Below are positions 1 to 8,230 of a stretch of 64,000 nucleotides of DNA, one piece after another (positions within the stretch are counted from its first letter, which is position 1; every line of letters begins with the position of its first letter). Position numbers and translations under genes: made by a program. Where the stretch lies: assembly GCA_016711215.1 (NCBI GenBank), contig JADJTL010000003.1:434001-498000 (forward strand). Reading direction: 5' to 3'. The notes under the pieces were generated by a model. That model did not search any database, had not been told where the DNA came from, and saw only the letters and a list, made by a program, of their open reading frames with translations. The stretch comes from Pseudomonadota bacterium. Its GTDB lineage: Bacteria > Myxococcota_A > Polyangia > GCA-2747355.

Positions 1-185
1 GCGCGCGCGCGAATCTGGATCCCCTGCGGGGCGGCCCGCGCGAGCATCCCCAGCAGCCCCTCACTGGCCCGCGCGATCGCTCGCCGCCGCCGGCCCCGGG
101 CCCACCAGTAGCCCGCCTGCAGCGCGCAGAAGAGCGCCAGCGCCACCGCCACCGCCAGCCAGGGGTAGACCTGCGCCCCGCTCAT
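1..185 (-). CDS. tadB: TadB-like Tad pilus membrane platform protein (N-terminal fragment)
   Basis: The reading frame starts with ATG at 185 and runs off the left edge, so only about 61 residues are visible. They begin MSGAQVYPWLAVAVALALFC: one hydrophobic helix (about residues 7-24), then an arginine-rich stretch. This is the expected N-terminus of TadB, the inner-membrane platform protein of the Tad/Flp pilus. The assignment leans on position: it lies 10 bp downstream of cpaF on the same strand, the usual tadA-tadB order. The fragment alone could not separate TadB from another small membrane protein. Confidence 0.6.
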   Translation of the reverse strand, partial: MSGAQVYPWLAVAVALALFCALQAGYWWARGRRRRAIARASEGLLGMLARAAPQGIQIRAR

Positions 186-195
186 CACGCGCCCC

Positions 196-1548
196 TCACG
201 CTCCCTCGCCGGCCGCCGGCCCGAGCCAGCGCTGCTCGAGCGGTACCCCCGCCGCGGCGAAGCGCTCGAGCAGCCGCGAGTGCCCGGAAGCCAGCCAGGC
301 CCCGCGGCTGCTCGCTCCTTCGCCGCGGGCGACGCGGAAAACCTCGTTGAGCTCGAAGCTCACGCCCTCCACGCCTGCTACCTCCGCCACCGCGCTGATG
401 CGTCGGCGCCCATCGGCCCCGCGCGCGACGTGGACGACGACATCGATCGCCCGCGCGATCAGCTGCGCCATCATCGACTCGGAGAGCTGCGTGCCGGCCA
501 TGCTGAGCATCGCCAACAAGCGACTGAAGCCGTCGCTGACGCTGTTGGCGTGCAAGGTCGTCATCGAGCCCTCGTGGCCGGTGTTCATCGCCTGGACCAT
601 GTCCAAGACCTCGCTGCCCCGCACCTCGCCGACGATGATGCGATCGGGACGCATCCGCAGCGCGTTGCGCACCAGGTCGCGGATCGTCACCTCACCGCGG
701 CCCTCGAGGTTCGGCGGCCGCGTCTCCAGGCGCACGACGTGCCGCTGCTGCAAGCGCAGCTCCGCCGAGTCCTCGATCGTCACCACGCGCTCGCGGCTCG
801 AGACATAGCGCGAGAGCGCGTTGAGCAGCGTCGTCTTGCCGGCGCCCGTGCCGCCGCAGACCAGGATATTGCACTTCGACCGCACCGCGCTCTTGAGATA
901 GTGGCCGATGCCGACCGAGAGCGTGCCTCGATCGACCAGCTCCCGCAGCGAGACCGGGCCGCCGATGAAGCGGCGAATCGAGAGCACGGGGCTGTCGATC
1001 GCCAGCGGCGCCACGACCGCGTTGACGCGCGAGCCGTCGGGCAGGCGGGCGTCGACCATCGGCGAGGCCTCGTCGATCCGCCGACCGACGCGCGCGACGA
1101 TGCGGTTGATCGTGTTGAGCAGGTGCGCGCGATCGCGAAAACGCGTCTCGACCTCCTCGAGCACGCCGCCGCGCTCGACGTAGATCTGATCGGGCGCATT
1201 GACCAGGATATCGCTGACGGTCGCGTCGGCGAGCAGCGGTTCGAGCGGACCCAGGCCGAGGATCTCATCACCGATCGCGGCGACGAGCTGCTCGCGCTGG
1301 CGGGTCGAGAGCACCAGCCGTCGCGACTCCAACGCCTGGGCGACGAGCTCCGTCACGCGCTGCAGCAGCTCCTGCGGGTCGAGCTCGAGCGCGCCGCGGG
1401 TCTCGAGGCGGTCGATGATCTCCAGGTAGATCTCGCTGAAGAGCGCATCGCCGAGGCCCGCGGGCCGGCGCACCGGACGCGTCGCGGCCGCAGCCGTGGC
1501 CTCGTGTCGCGTCTCCCCGCTGCGGCCAAGCCGACTACCGACCTTCAT
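196..1548 (-). CDS. cpaF: Tad pilus assembly ATPase (CpaF/TadA family)
   Basis: A secretion ATPase of 450 residues that powers Flp pilus assembly at the cytoplasmic face of the inner membrane. It has a disordered basic N-terminus (about 1-30), a helical N-terminal domain, and the GspE-type core. The Walker A motif GGTGAGKT lies at about residues 232-239, followed by the Asp box and the Walker B/His box segments (RPDRIIVGEVRG, GHEGSMTTLHAN). The ATG at 1548 has a GGGAGG ribosome site. Length and motifs are normal for CpaF. It sits between tadZ upstream and tadB downstream in the pilus operon. Confidence 0.95.
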   Translation of the reverse strand: MKVGSRLGRSGETRHEATAAAATRPVRRPAGLGDALFSEIYLEIIDRLETRGALELDPQELLQRVTELVAQALESRRLVLSTRQREQLVAAIGDEILGLGPLEPLLADATVSDILVNAPDQIYVERGGVLEEVETRFRDRAHLLNTINRIVARVGRRIDEASPMVDARLPDGSRVNAVVAPLAIDSPVLSIRRFIGGPVSLRELVDRGTLSVGIGHYLKSAVRSKCNILVCGGTGAGKTTLLNALSRYVSSRERVVTIEDSAELRLQQRHVVRLETRPPNLEGRGEVTIRDLVRNALRMRPDRIIVGEVRGSEVLDMVQAMNTGHEGSMTTLHANSVSDGFSRLLAMLSMAGTQLSESMMAQLIARAIDVVVHVARGADGRRRISAVAEVAGVEGVSFELNEVFRVARGEGASSRGAWLASGHSRLLERFAAAGVPLEQRWLGPAAGEGA

Positions 1549-1588
1549 CGTCTGCCTCCCGCCTGCGCGTCCTGGCGTCTGCCCGGCC

Positions 1589-2662
1589 TCAACGGCTGCC
1601 CAGCAGGCGCTTCCACAACCCCGGACGCTCGATGCTCACGGGCACGGCGAAGAGCGCTTCGACCAGCGCCGCGATGCTCTGCGTCACCCGCGCCTGCGGC
1701 GCCCCCACGGGTAGCGGGACGCCGTCGTTGATCGCCCGATGCACCGTCTTGAAGTCATTGGCGACCAGGAACGCCGGGCGCACCCCCAGCGATTCGATGA
1801 TCGCCTCGAGCGGGACCGGACCCTTCTCGCTGTAGCGGTTGAGCACGACGTGCAGCTCGTTCGTCTCGTAGCCCAGGCGCCTGAGAATATCGAGGCGCGC
1901 TGCCAGCCCGCGCAGCGCCGGCACGTCCTGCGTGGCCACCAGGACGACGCGATCGGCGACGTCCAGCGCCGCCAGCGCCAGATCGTTGAAGTCGCGCACG
2001 CCGTCGATCAGCGTGACGTCGAAGCAGCGCTTGATCTGCTCGAGCAGCGTCGCCATGCGGTCGGCCTCGACCTCCGCCAGGCCCTCGACGCAGCCCACCT
2101 GGGTGGCGACCCATAACGCGTCGCCCCAGCGGGGCAGGCGCCCGCGCAGCATCGCCTTATCGAGGCCGCTCTTGCCGTGGGCACGAAGCTCGGCCGCCAG
2201 CTCGGAGAGCGGAAAGCGCCCCTTGAGGTTGAGCGTGGTCAGCACCGCACCGAACTGCAGATCGAGGTCGACGATACAGGCCCGGCGGCCGCCCTGCGCC
2301 ACGAAGGCGCCGACCGAGGCCGCCAGCGTCGTGGCGCCCACGCCGCCGTGGCAGGCCATCAACACCGTTAGCTGTCGGCGTGAGCGCCGGCTGCTGCGCG
2401 GCCGCGGGGCGCGAACGTGCACCGAATGCTCATGGACCCGGGTCGCGAGCAGGCTATGCCGACGACGACGCCCGGCGCCGGGCCGCTGGCGGCTGGAGGC
2501 CTCGGCCGCCCGGCGCTCGACCTCATGCTCCGTGTCCTCAGGGTCGTCGTTGGTCGGCGCCGCGCGGCGCGAGCGCCGGGGCGCGACGGGGTCGGCGCCT
2601 GCCTCGACGCCGCGCCGTGGGGGATCGCCACCGCTGGCACCGACGCGCCGCGGCGCACTCAC
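1589..2662 (-). CDS. tadZ: TadZ/CpaE-like pilus-localising ATPase
   Basis: A 357-residue protein with an Arg/Pro-rich N-terminal third (about 1-95), probably disordered, and a ParA/MinD-type ATPase domain. The P-loop is the deviant form HGGVGATTLAAS, with Ala where MinD has the second Lys, as is usual in CpaE/TadZ. A DLDLQFG motif follows. TadZ proteins place the Tad machine in the cell, often at a pole. The start is GTG at 2662, overlapping the secretin stop as GTGA, which implies translational coupling. No receiver-like domain is recognisable at the N-terminus. Confidence 0.85.
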   Translation of the reverse strand: MSAPRRVGASGGDPPRRGVEAGADPVAPRRSRRAAPTNDDPEDTEHEVERRAAEASSRQRPGAGRRRRHSLLATRVHEHSVHVRAPRPRSSRRSRRQLTVLMACHGGVGATTLAASVGAFVAQGGRRACIVDLDLQFGAVLTTLNLKGRFPLSELAAELRAHGKSGLDKAMLRGRLPRWGDALWVATQVGCVEGLAEVEADRMATLLEQIKRCFDVTLIDGVRDFNDLALAALDVADRVVLVATQDVPALRGLAARLDILRRLGYETNELHVVLNRYSEKGPVPLEAIIESLGVRPAFLVANDFKTVHRAINDGVPLPVGAPQARVTQSIAALVEALFAVPVSIERPGLWKRLLGSR

Positions 2663-4200
2663 TTTCCGTATCCGACCGGCCCGGCCGGCGCGGCGCGGCG
2701 CGATCCCTTGAGCTCGGGGTCGATCGACCCGAGCAGGAAGAACGCCACCGCGCCGGGATCGGAGATCTCATCTTCGCCGGGGAGCGCCGGCACCTCGCCT
2801 GGCTTGAGCGGCCGCACCAGCTCCGCCGTGACGAGGATCACCAGCTCGCGCTCCTCGCGCGTGAAGGTCTTCTGGCGAAAGAGCGCGCCGAGGATCGGCA
2901 GGTCGCCGAGCAGCGGCACCTTGTTCACCGCGGCGCTGATCTGGTCTTGAAGCAAGCCGGCGATCGCGAAGCTCTGGCCGTTGCGCAGCCGGATCGTCGT
3001 GCGCCCGAAGCGCGAGCGCAGCGTCGGCACGCTCGTTCCGAGGATCTGCACGCCGCCGGCCGCTTCGCGTTCGCTAACGGTGACGGCGACGTCGAGATGA
3101 ATCGTGTTGCCAGCGAGCACGGTCGGCGTGAAGGCGAGCTCGACGCCGAACTTCTTGTAGTCGATCGAGGTGGTCCCGAGGCCCTGGGGTACCGGCACGG
3201 GAAACTCCCCGCCGGCCAGGAACTCGGCCCGCTGTCCCGAATAGGCCACCAGCGTCGGCTCGGAGAGGATCTTGGCCAGCTGGCGCCCCTGCATCAGGTT
3301 CAGCGCCACACTGATCGGCAGCGCCGAGGCCGCCCCCGTCGCCAGGAAGAAGCCGAAGCTCTGATCGACCGGGCCGCCGAGCAGCGGCGTGGCCACCATG
3401 CCCCCTTCGCCGGCCTCGCTCTCCGCCTGCAACCCAGCGGAGGTGCTCGGCGAGACGACGGTGCCAGGGGTGCTGCCCGGAGCCAGCATCCCGGCCGCCG
3501 CGCCGGAGCCTGCCTTTGCCGGATTGGTGCGAGCCCAGACGTTGACCCCCATCTGGCGCAGCGCGGTGCGCGAGACCTCCGCCACCTTGACGCGCACCTG
3601 CACCTGCTGGCGGCCCTTGATGTCGAGGAAGTTGAGCACGCGACCGGCCGACCCGGCGCCGGCGCGATCCGCTGCCGAGCCACTCGCCGTACCCGCCGAA
3701 GCCGCGCCAGCGGCGCCCTGCGCCACGGCGCTCGCGAGGTGCGCCTCGGCCACCTTCACCGCCCGCTCGGCGACCACCGGATCGCTGACGCTGCCGGTGA
3801 GGATGAGCGTCTCGCCGCTGGACTGCACGGCGATCGTCTCGCTCGGGAAAATCACCTTCAGCCGCGCCGCCAGACCCTCGGTCGGCACGCCCACGCTGAC
3901 GACGAGGCGCACCGGCGTGCCACGGCTATCCCAGACCGTGATCGCCGTCTCGCCGAGCTGCCGCCCGCCCACGTGCAGCGCCCGCGCATTGAGCAGCTTG
4001 GCCTCGGCGATGCTCGGATCGGCGATGGTGAAGCGGTCGGCGCCCAGGCGAAAACGCACGAGGCGCGAGCCACCGACGCCGACGGTGACCGGAATCACCT
4101 GGCCCTCGCTCTCGGCCCTCGCGCGCACCGGCGCCAAACCCAGCGCGCCCAGCGCGCATAACGCGAGCAGCACGGCTCGCCCCCAGCGGCTTCCTGCCAT
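2659..4200 (-). CDS. cpaC: Tad pilus outer-membrane secretin (CpaC/RcpA family)
   Basis: A 513-residue secretin that forms the outer-membrane channel of the Flp pilus. It has a cleavable signal peptide (about 1-30, ending PVRARA), an N-terminal pilus-associated domain (around IADPSIAEAKLLNARALHVG), a BON-like segment, and a C-terminal secretin domain containing AKILSEPTLVAYSGQRAEF and VELAFTPTVLAGNTIHLDV. A Gly/Ala/Ser-rich linker lies near residues 155-185. A strong GGAGGAAG ribosome site precedes the ATG at 4200. It lies directly downstream of cpaB and overlaps tadZ by 4 bp. Confidence 0.92.
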   Translation of the reverse strand: MAGSRWGRAVLLALCALGALGLAPVRARAESEGQVIPVTVGVGGSRLVRFRLGADRFTIADPSIAEAKLLNARALHVGGRQLGETAITVWDSRGTPVRLVVSVGVPTEGLAARLKVIFPSETIAVQSSGETLILTGSVSDPVVAERAVKVAEAHLASAVAQGAAGAASAGTASGSAADRAGAGSAGRVLNFLDIKGRQQVQVRVKVAEVSRTALRQMGVNVWARTNPAKAGSGAAAGMLAPGSTPGTVVSPSTSAGLQAESEAGEGGMVATPLLGGPVDQSFGFFLATGAASALPISVALNLMQGRQLAKILSEPTLVAYSGQRAEFLAGGEFPVPVPQGLGTTSIDYKKFGVELAFTPTVLAGNTIHLDVAVTVSEREAAGGVQILGTSVPTLRSRFGRTTIRLRNGQSFAIAGLLQDQISAAVNKVPLLGDLPILGALFRQKTFTREERELVILVTAELVRPLKPGEVPALPGEDEISDPGAVAFFLLGSIDPELKGSRRAAPAGPVGYGK

Positions 4201-4250
4201 CGACTTCCTCCAGCGTTGCCGCCAACGACGACGCGGTCAGACGGAGCGAC

Positions 4251-5114
4251 CTAGCGCGGCGGATCGGCGTCGCCACCCCGCCCTGGATCGAGACGCTCAC
4301 CGGCCTCGGGGCGGAAAAGCGCCTCGGGCGTCACCCCCGAAGTGGTCACGGGCTCCTGATCGCGAGGGCTGCGCAGCGCCAGGTCGAGCACGCCCTCCCG
4401 CGCGGCCAGCACCAGGCGCTCGGTCTGCTCCGGCGTCAGGGCCAAGGTCACCACGCGTCGCTCGGCGTCGTCTTGAGCGCTCTTGCTGGTCGTGGCTCCG
4501 CTCAGCGCCGGCGCTCCGCCCACGCCAGCGCCGCGGCGCCAAGCGCTCGCCGGGTCGAGGTCGCCGCCGACCGCCAGCACGGTCACGTTCTGCAGGATGA
4601 CCTTGGTCTGCACCGGCTTGCTCCCGGCGCCGCTGCCGAAGGAGCGCAGCGTCGCCAGCACGTCGACATGCGCCCCCGGGTAGAGCAAGCGCGCCAGCGC
4701 CAGCGCGGCGTCGGTGTGGATCGCGACCGCGCGCTGCCCATCGCCGAGCTTGGCCGCTGCGCCGAGCCCGGCGCCACTGGCCGAGAGCTGCCCGGCCAGC
4801 ACCGGCGCTCCCTGCGCCAAGGGCACGAGGGGCACGGTTTGCAGCCGCATCAGATCCTCGATCGCGGCGAAGGCGCCGCGCGGTACCGAGGAGACCGGCC
4901 AATCGGCGAGGCGCAGATCCGTGGTCGACAGCGGCTGTCCGGCGGGTAGGTCCGCGGCCGCGACCACCACGGCCCGCAGCGGCTCTTGCGCGTAGCGCTG
5001 GCCGAGCAGACGCGAGAGCAGCAGCCCTGCCAGGGCGGCGAAGATGACGGCCCCGATCATGAAGCCGACCACGCCTGCCGAGGTCGTCTGCTGCGAGCGT
5101 TCCGTGGTGGCCAT
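4251..5114 (-). CDS. cpaB: Tad pilus assembly protein CpaB/RcpC
   Basis: A 287-residue periplasmic assembly factor anchored by one N-terminal membrane helix (about 16-37). A SAF-type domain follows (AVVVAAADLPAGQPLSTTDL), then the RcpC/CpaB core with the VDVLATLR strand typical of the family. The tail after residue 250 is polar and low in complexity. CpaB works with the secretin, which is encoded 50 bp downstream in the same operon. The ATG at 5114 was chosen because the transmembrane helix follows at the usual distance. Confidence 0.88.
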   Translation of the reverse strand: MATTERSQQTTSAGVVGFMIGAVIFAALAGLLLSRLLGQRYAQEPLRAVVVAAADLPAGQPLSTTDLRLADWPVSSVPRGAFAAIEDLMRLQTVPLVPLAQGAPVLAGQLSASGAGLGAAAKLGDGQRAVAIHTDAALALARLLYPGAHVDVLATLRSFGSGAGSKPVQTKVILQNVTVLAVGGDLDPASAWRRGAGVGGAPALSGATTSKSAQDDAERRVVTLALTPEQTERLVLAAREGVLDLALRSPRDQEPVTTSGVTPEALFRPEAGERLDPGRGGDADPPR

Positions 5115-5177
5115 GCGCTTGGGCTGCTCTCCGACCGATCAGAACCAGCGTTTGCGAAAAGGACGAAAAGGAGCGGC

Positions 5178-5678
5178 CTAGGGGCCAGGCGCCGCCGCCG
5201 CCGAGTATGGCACAAGCGCAGACGCCGAGAAATGCGTGATCCGGATCTCATGCTCCGCCAAGAACTCGCCGCCGATGCTGCCGACGAAGGTGCAGCCGAG
5301 CTGAACGCTCGCCGCTGCGATCGTCGCGCTGCCGTCGAGCTGCCGCAGCTGCAACCGGTCGGCCTGCTCGACGATCACCGGCCGACAGGAGGTCGCGAGC
5401 TCGGCGCAAACGCTGCCGAGCTGGCCGAGGCTGCATTGGGTCGCCAGCGCGCGGCAATCCACGTCGGGCTGCAGCGCACAGAGGCGCGCCGTGGTGCCGG
5501 CCGCCTCGAAGAGGGCGTGCCGCGCGTAGACCGCGCCGCCGATCGTCAACGCCCCGTAAATCAGCAGCAGCAGCAACGGCGCGAGGATCGCCAGCTCGAC
5601 GGAAACGATGCCCTCGTCGCCGCGGCCGCGGCGGCGCCTGCACCGCAGCGCCTCAGCGGGCGACAAGCTGCGCCGCAT
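5178..5678 (-). CDS. tadE: TadE-like pseudopilin
   Basis: A 166-residue TadE-family protein: a short basic N-terminus, then DEGIVSVELAILAPLLLLLI, the characteristic TadE motif with Glu at +5 of the processed hydrophobic helix. The C-terminal two thirds form an extracytoplasmic domain with several Cys residues (around residues 62-80 and 126), possibly disulphide-bonded. Pseudopilins of this type are processed by the Tad prepilin peptidase, whose gene overlaps the start of this one by 26 bp. No separate TadF or TadG is present in the window. Confidence 0.82.
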   Translation of the reverse strand: MRRSLSPAEALRCRRRRGRGDEGIVSVELAILAPLLLLLIYGALTIGGAVYARHALFEAAGTTARLCALQPDVDCRALATQCSLGQLGSVCAELATSCRPVIVEQADRLQLRQLDGSATIAAASVQLGCTFVGSIGGEFLAEHEIRITHFSASALVPYSAAAAPGP

Positions 5679-6189
5679 AAACCGTCACCGTGATCATTGC
5701 CCCCGCGCTCAGCGCGATGGCGTAGGGCGGGCTGAAGCGCGCCTCGCGCACGGGCGGCGCCTCGATGCGCCGCAGCAGCACCATCGCCTTGAAGCCCGCG
5801 AGCACGTCGCGGCGGACCTCGCGAGGAACGAACCAGACGACGTAAACGATCGACAGCGCGCCACCGATCGCCGTCCCGTAGAGCGCGGCCCAGACGACAA
5901 ACACCGGACCGAGCCAGGCGCCAATGGCCGCCAGCAACTTGACGTCACCACCACCGAGCCAGCCGCGTGCGAAGGGGACGAGGAGCAGGACCGTGCCGAG
6001 CGCCACACCCACCAGCCCGCCGCCCAAGGCGACCACACCGCCGGCCAGCGCGCGCGCGGTCAGCCCGAGGGCCAGCACCGCCATCGTCAGCCAGTTGGGC
6101 ACGCGTCGCACGCGCACATCAGCGACCGAGGCCGCGAGCAGCCCCAGCGCGAGCAGCATCCACTCAGAGAGACGTAGCGGAAGGGTCAT
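5653..6189 (-). CDS. tadV: Tad prepilin peptidase (A24 family, CpaA/TadV)
   Basis: A 178-residue polytopic aspartyl protease that cleaves Flp and TadE prepilins at the inner membrane. The two catalytic aspartates are visible: Asp24 in SVADVRVRRVPN and Asp82 in GGGDVK. About five or six hydrophobic helices are present. It lacks the N-methylation domain of PilD, as expected for the short TadV type. The ATG at 6189 lies 63 bp after the flp stop, so it is probably in the same transcript. Confidence 0.92.
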   Translation of the reverse strand: MTLPLRLSEWMLLALGLLAASVADVRVRRVPNWLTMAVLALGLTARALAGGVVALGGGLVGVALGTVLLLVPFARGWLGGGDVKLLAAIGAWLGPVFVVWAALYGTAIGGALSIVYVVWFVPREVRRDVLAGFKAMVLLRRIEAPPVREARFSPPYAIALSAGAMITVTVYAAQLVAR

Positions 6190-6252
6190 GGCATCGACGC
6201 CCGCACGCTAGCACGAGCCCTGCGCCACGAGCCAAGCCTCCGCTCGCGGCTG

Positions 6253-6435
6253 CTACTGGTGCCCCGCCGGCGTGCCCACACTCCCCGCCGCCTGAGTGTA
6301 CTTCGCGTCGATCTTCTGCCAGAGCTTGTTGGCCGCCGCAGCGAGCCCAACGGCCACGATCGCCGCCAGAATGCCGTACTCGATGCCCGAGAGGGCAGAC
6401 TCATCGTGCCAAAGCCGCGTGAACAGGTTTTTCAT
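6253..6435 (-). CDS. flp: Flp-type major pilin
   Basis: A 60-residue prepilin: a short leader (MKNLFTRLWHDESA), then the hydrophobic segment LSGIEYGILAAIVAVGLAAA with the invariant Glu-Tyr pair, and a polar C-terminus. The ATG at 6435 is preferred over an upstream codon because a GGGAGGGGA ribosome site lies just before it and the leader has normal length. By alignment with typical Flp leaders (DESG followed by the helix), the residue at -1 of the predicted cleavage site is Ala, not Gly. A sigma-54 type promoter lies upstream, so the pilin is probably the first and most highly transcribed gene of the locus. Confidence 0.9.
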   Translation of the reverse strand: MKNLFTRLWHDESALSGIEYGILAAIVAVGLAAAANKLWQKIDAKYTQAAGSVGTPAGHQ

Positions 6436-6470
6436 CTTGGTTCCCCTCCCTGAGGCCTGTGCACCCGGTA

Positions 6471-6488
6471 AAGCAACCAACGTGCCAG
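6471..6488 (-). promoter_or_regulatory. Sigma-54 promoter of the flp pilus operon
   Basis: On the minus strand the sequence reads CTGGCACG-TTGG-TTGCTT, a full match to the -24/-12 consensus TGGCACG-N4-TTGCW. Initiation about 12 bases past the GC pair would give a 5' leader of roughly 25 nt before the flp start at 6435. Sigma-54 promoters need an activator ATPase bound upstream. None is encoded in the window, and no clear activator site was recognised between 6489 and 6653, which otherwise holds no gene. Confidence 0.75.
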
Positions 6489-6653
6489 TCTCCAAGTGCC
6501 CTCAGGGCGCCAGTCGCAGCGGGCGGGACGCGAGGATTACGGCCGATTTCTCGGCCCGGAAGGCAGTGGTGCGGCACGGCGCGGCCGGCGATGGGGGCAA
6601 CCGACGCCGCCCGGAAGGTCCAGCTTCCAGAGCCGCCCCGACCGACCGCGGTC

Positions 6654-8204
6654 TCAATGCCACCAGGCCTCGAGGAAGGCGAGCGCTCGCGCCACCACGT
6701 CGTCGACCACGGCGCCCATCGTGTGTTCCGCCTCCAGGAGCGTGAGCTGCACGTTGGGTCGACCCTCGGCGAAGGCCGCCGAGAGCGCCGGCGCGACGAC
6801 CTCATCGTCTCGACCATGTAGCACGAGCGTGGGCACCCTCACCGCGGGAAACGCTGCGTGCTGCGCGGCGTCGGCCATGAAGCTCCAACGCAAGGGCTCG
6901 GCGCGACCATGGGCGTGGTGGTCGATCGCCAGGGTTCCGGCCCGCCGCCAGCGCTCGAGTGCCGCGCTGCCCAGCCACTCGCCAAAGCGGCTGGCGAAGT
7001 CGAAGGCCGGCGCGAGGAGCACCAAGGCCGCCACCTTGGCGCTGCGCGCCGCAAAGAGCGCAGCCGCGTAGCCGCCGAGAGAGGAGCCGATCAGCAGCAC
7101 CGAGCCTGGCGGCGCGTCCGCCGTCAGAGTGTCGAGGCGCGCGAGCTGGCGCGAAAGGGTGAGGTCGGCGAAGACCGGTTCGTTGAGGTCGGGCAGCGCC
7201 AACGTCCTGCCGCGCGCCGCGAGCGCGGCGGCGAAGGCCTCGGCCTTGCGGGATCGCGGGCCCGACGCCAACCCGTGCAAGTAGATCACCCGCCGCTGCT
7301 CGAAGGCGGCCTGCCGCCGCTGCACCATGGCGGCGGCGCCCACCAGGGCCGCCATCGAACCCAGCGCGCTCGCGACGATCGTCAGGTCCCCGACCCCGCG
7401 CTCCCGCAACCCGCGCGCCAGCGTCCCCATGAAGCGGTCGGCGCTGCGGGCGATCCCTCCCCCGAGCACGACGCGATCGGCTGCGAAGCTCCGTAAATGG
7501 GGCGCTAGACCCTCGGCGAGGCGTTCTCCAAGGTGCGTGAAGAGGGACTGCGCCCGCGTGTCGCCGCTTTGCGCGAGCGCTGCGACCTGCTCGAGCGAGT
7601 GCTTCGCGTCCCCGCCATGGGCCACATACCAGGCCTCGAGCGCGGCCCGCCCGACGTGATCCTCGATCGTGCGCCCGTCGGTGCCCAGCGCTTGGTTCCA
7701 CAGCTCGCCCCCGGTCGGCACGTCCGGCGCATCGCGCAAGACCTCGCCGTCGGCAACGAAACAGCTCCCCAGCCCCGTCCCGAGCGTCAAGAACAATGCT
7801 CTATCGGCATCGCGCGCGGCCCCCTGCGCCAGCTCGCCCCGTGCGAAGGCCTCCGCATCGTTGACGCAGGCGACGGGCACGCCGGGCCGCCCGAGGAGCG
7901 GCACCAGACTCCGACCGCGCAGTCCAGGCAGCTTATGCTCAAGCCAAGGCGTACCGGTCAGGTAGTCCGTCGGGCCCGGCAGCGCGATCCCCACCCCCGC
8001 GAGCTCGGTCTCCTGCTCGCTGGGGAGGCCGGCGCGCGCCCAGACCTCGGCCGTCAGCGCCCGCAGATCGGCCTCGAGCGCCTCACGCGTGGCGCCGGCC
8101 CGCAGGACACGCTGCGCACGGCCGCGCCAACCCGCACCGGATGCCGTCACCAACGCGGCGCGCGCGTGCGTGCCGCCAATGTCGTAGGCCAAGATCACGC
8201 TCAT
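6654..8204 (-). CDS. ROK-type sugar kinase fused to an alpha/beta hydrolase
   Basis: A single 516-residue open frame with two domains. Residues 1-300 are a ROK/glucokinase-like kinase: ATP loop YDIGGTHARAALV, the conserved NDAEAFARGE, LGTGLGSCFV and GGGIARS. The zinc motif CxCGxxGC of classical ROK proteins is absent. Residues 303-516 form a YqiA-like hydrolase: VIYLHGLASGPRSRKAEAF, nucleophile elbow GSSLGG, acid in HGRDDEVV and His in EAEHTMG. The ATG at 8204 follows a GGAGGCGG site. The kinase probably phosphorylates a hexose or amino sugar and the hydrolase may act on an ester or thioester, but substrates cannot be read from sequence. Confidence 0.8.
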   Translation of the reverse strand: MSVILAYDIGGTHARAALVTASGAGWRGRAQRVLRAGATREALEADLRALTAEVWARAGLPSEQETELAGVGIALPGPTDYLTGTPWLEHKLPGLRGRSLVPLLGRPGVPVACVNDAEAFARGELAQGAARDADRALFLTLGTGLGSCFVADGEVLRDAPDVPTGGELWNQALGTDGRTIEDHVGRAALEAWYVAHGGDAKHSLEQVAALAQSGDTRAQSLFTHLGERLAEGLAPHLRSFAADRVVLGGGIARSADRFMGTLARGLRERGVGDLTIVASALGSMAALVGAAAMVQRRQAAFEQRRVIYLHGLASGPRSRKAEAFAAALAARGRTLALPDLNEPVFADLTLSRQLARLDTLTADAPPGSVLLIGSSLGGYAAALFAARSAKVAALVLLAPAFDFASRFGEWLGSAALERWRRAGTLAIDHHAHGRAEPLRWSFMADAAQHAAFPAVRVPTLVLHGRDDEVVAPALSAAFAEGRPNVQLTLLEAEHTMGAVVDDVVARALAFLEAWWH

Positions 8205-8230
8205 CGCCACCCGCCTCCTGCGCTTGCCCG

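Noticed and set aside
280..1731. 483-codon frame opposite cpaF, and similar long antisense frames at 18205-20229, 23326-25467, 29779-31332 and 44776-46980
   Set aside because: High-GC antisense shadows of well-supported genes, rich in Arg, Ala, Gly and His, without recognisable domains.
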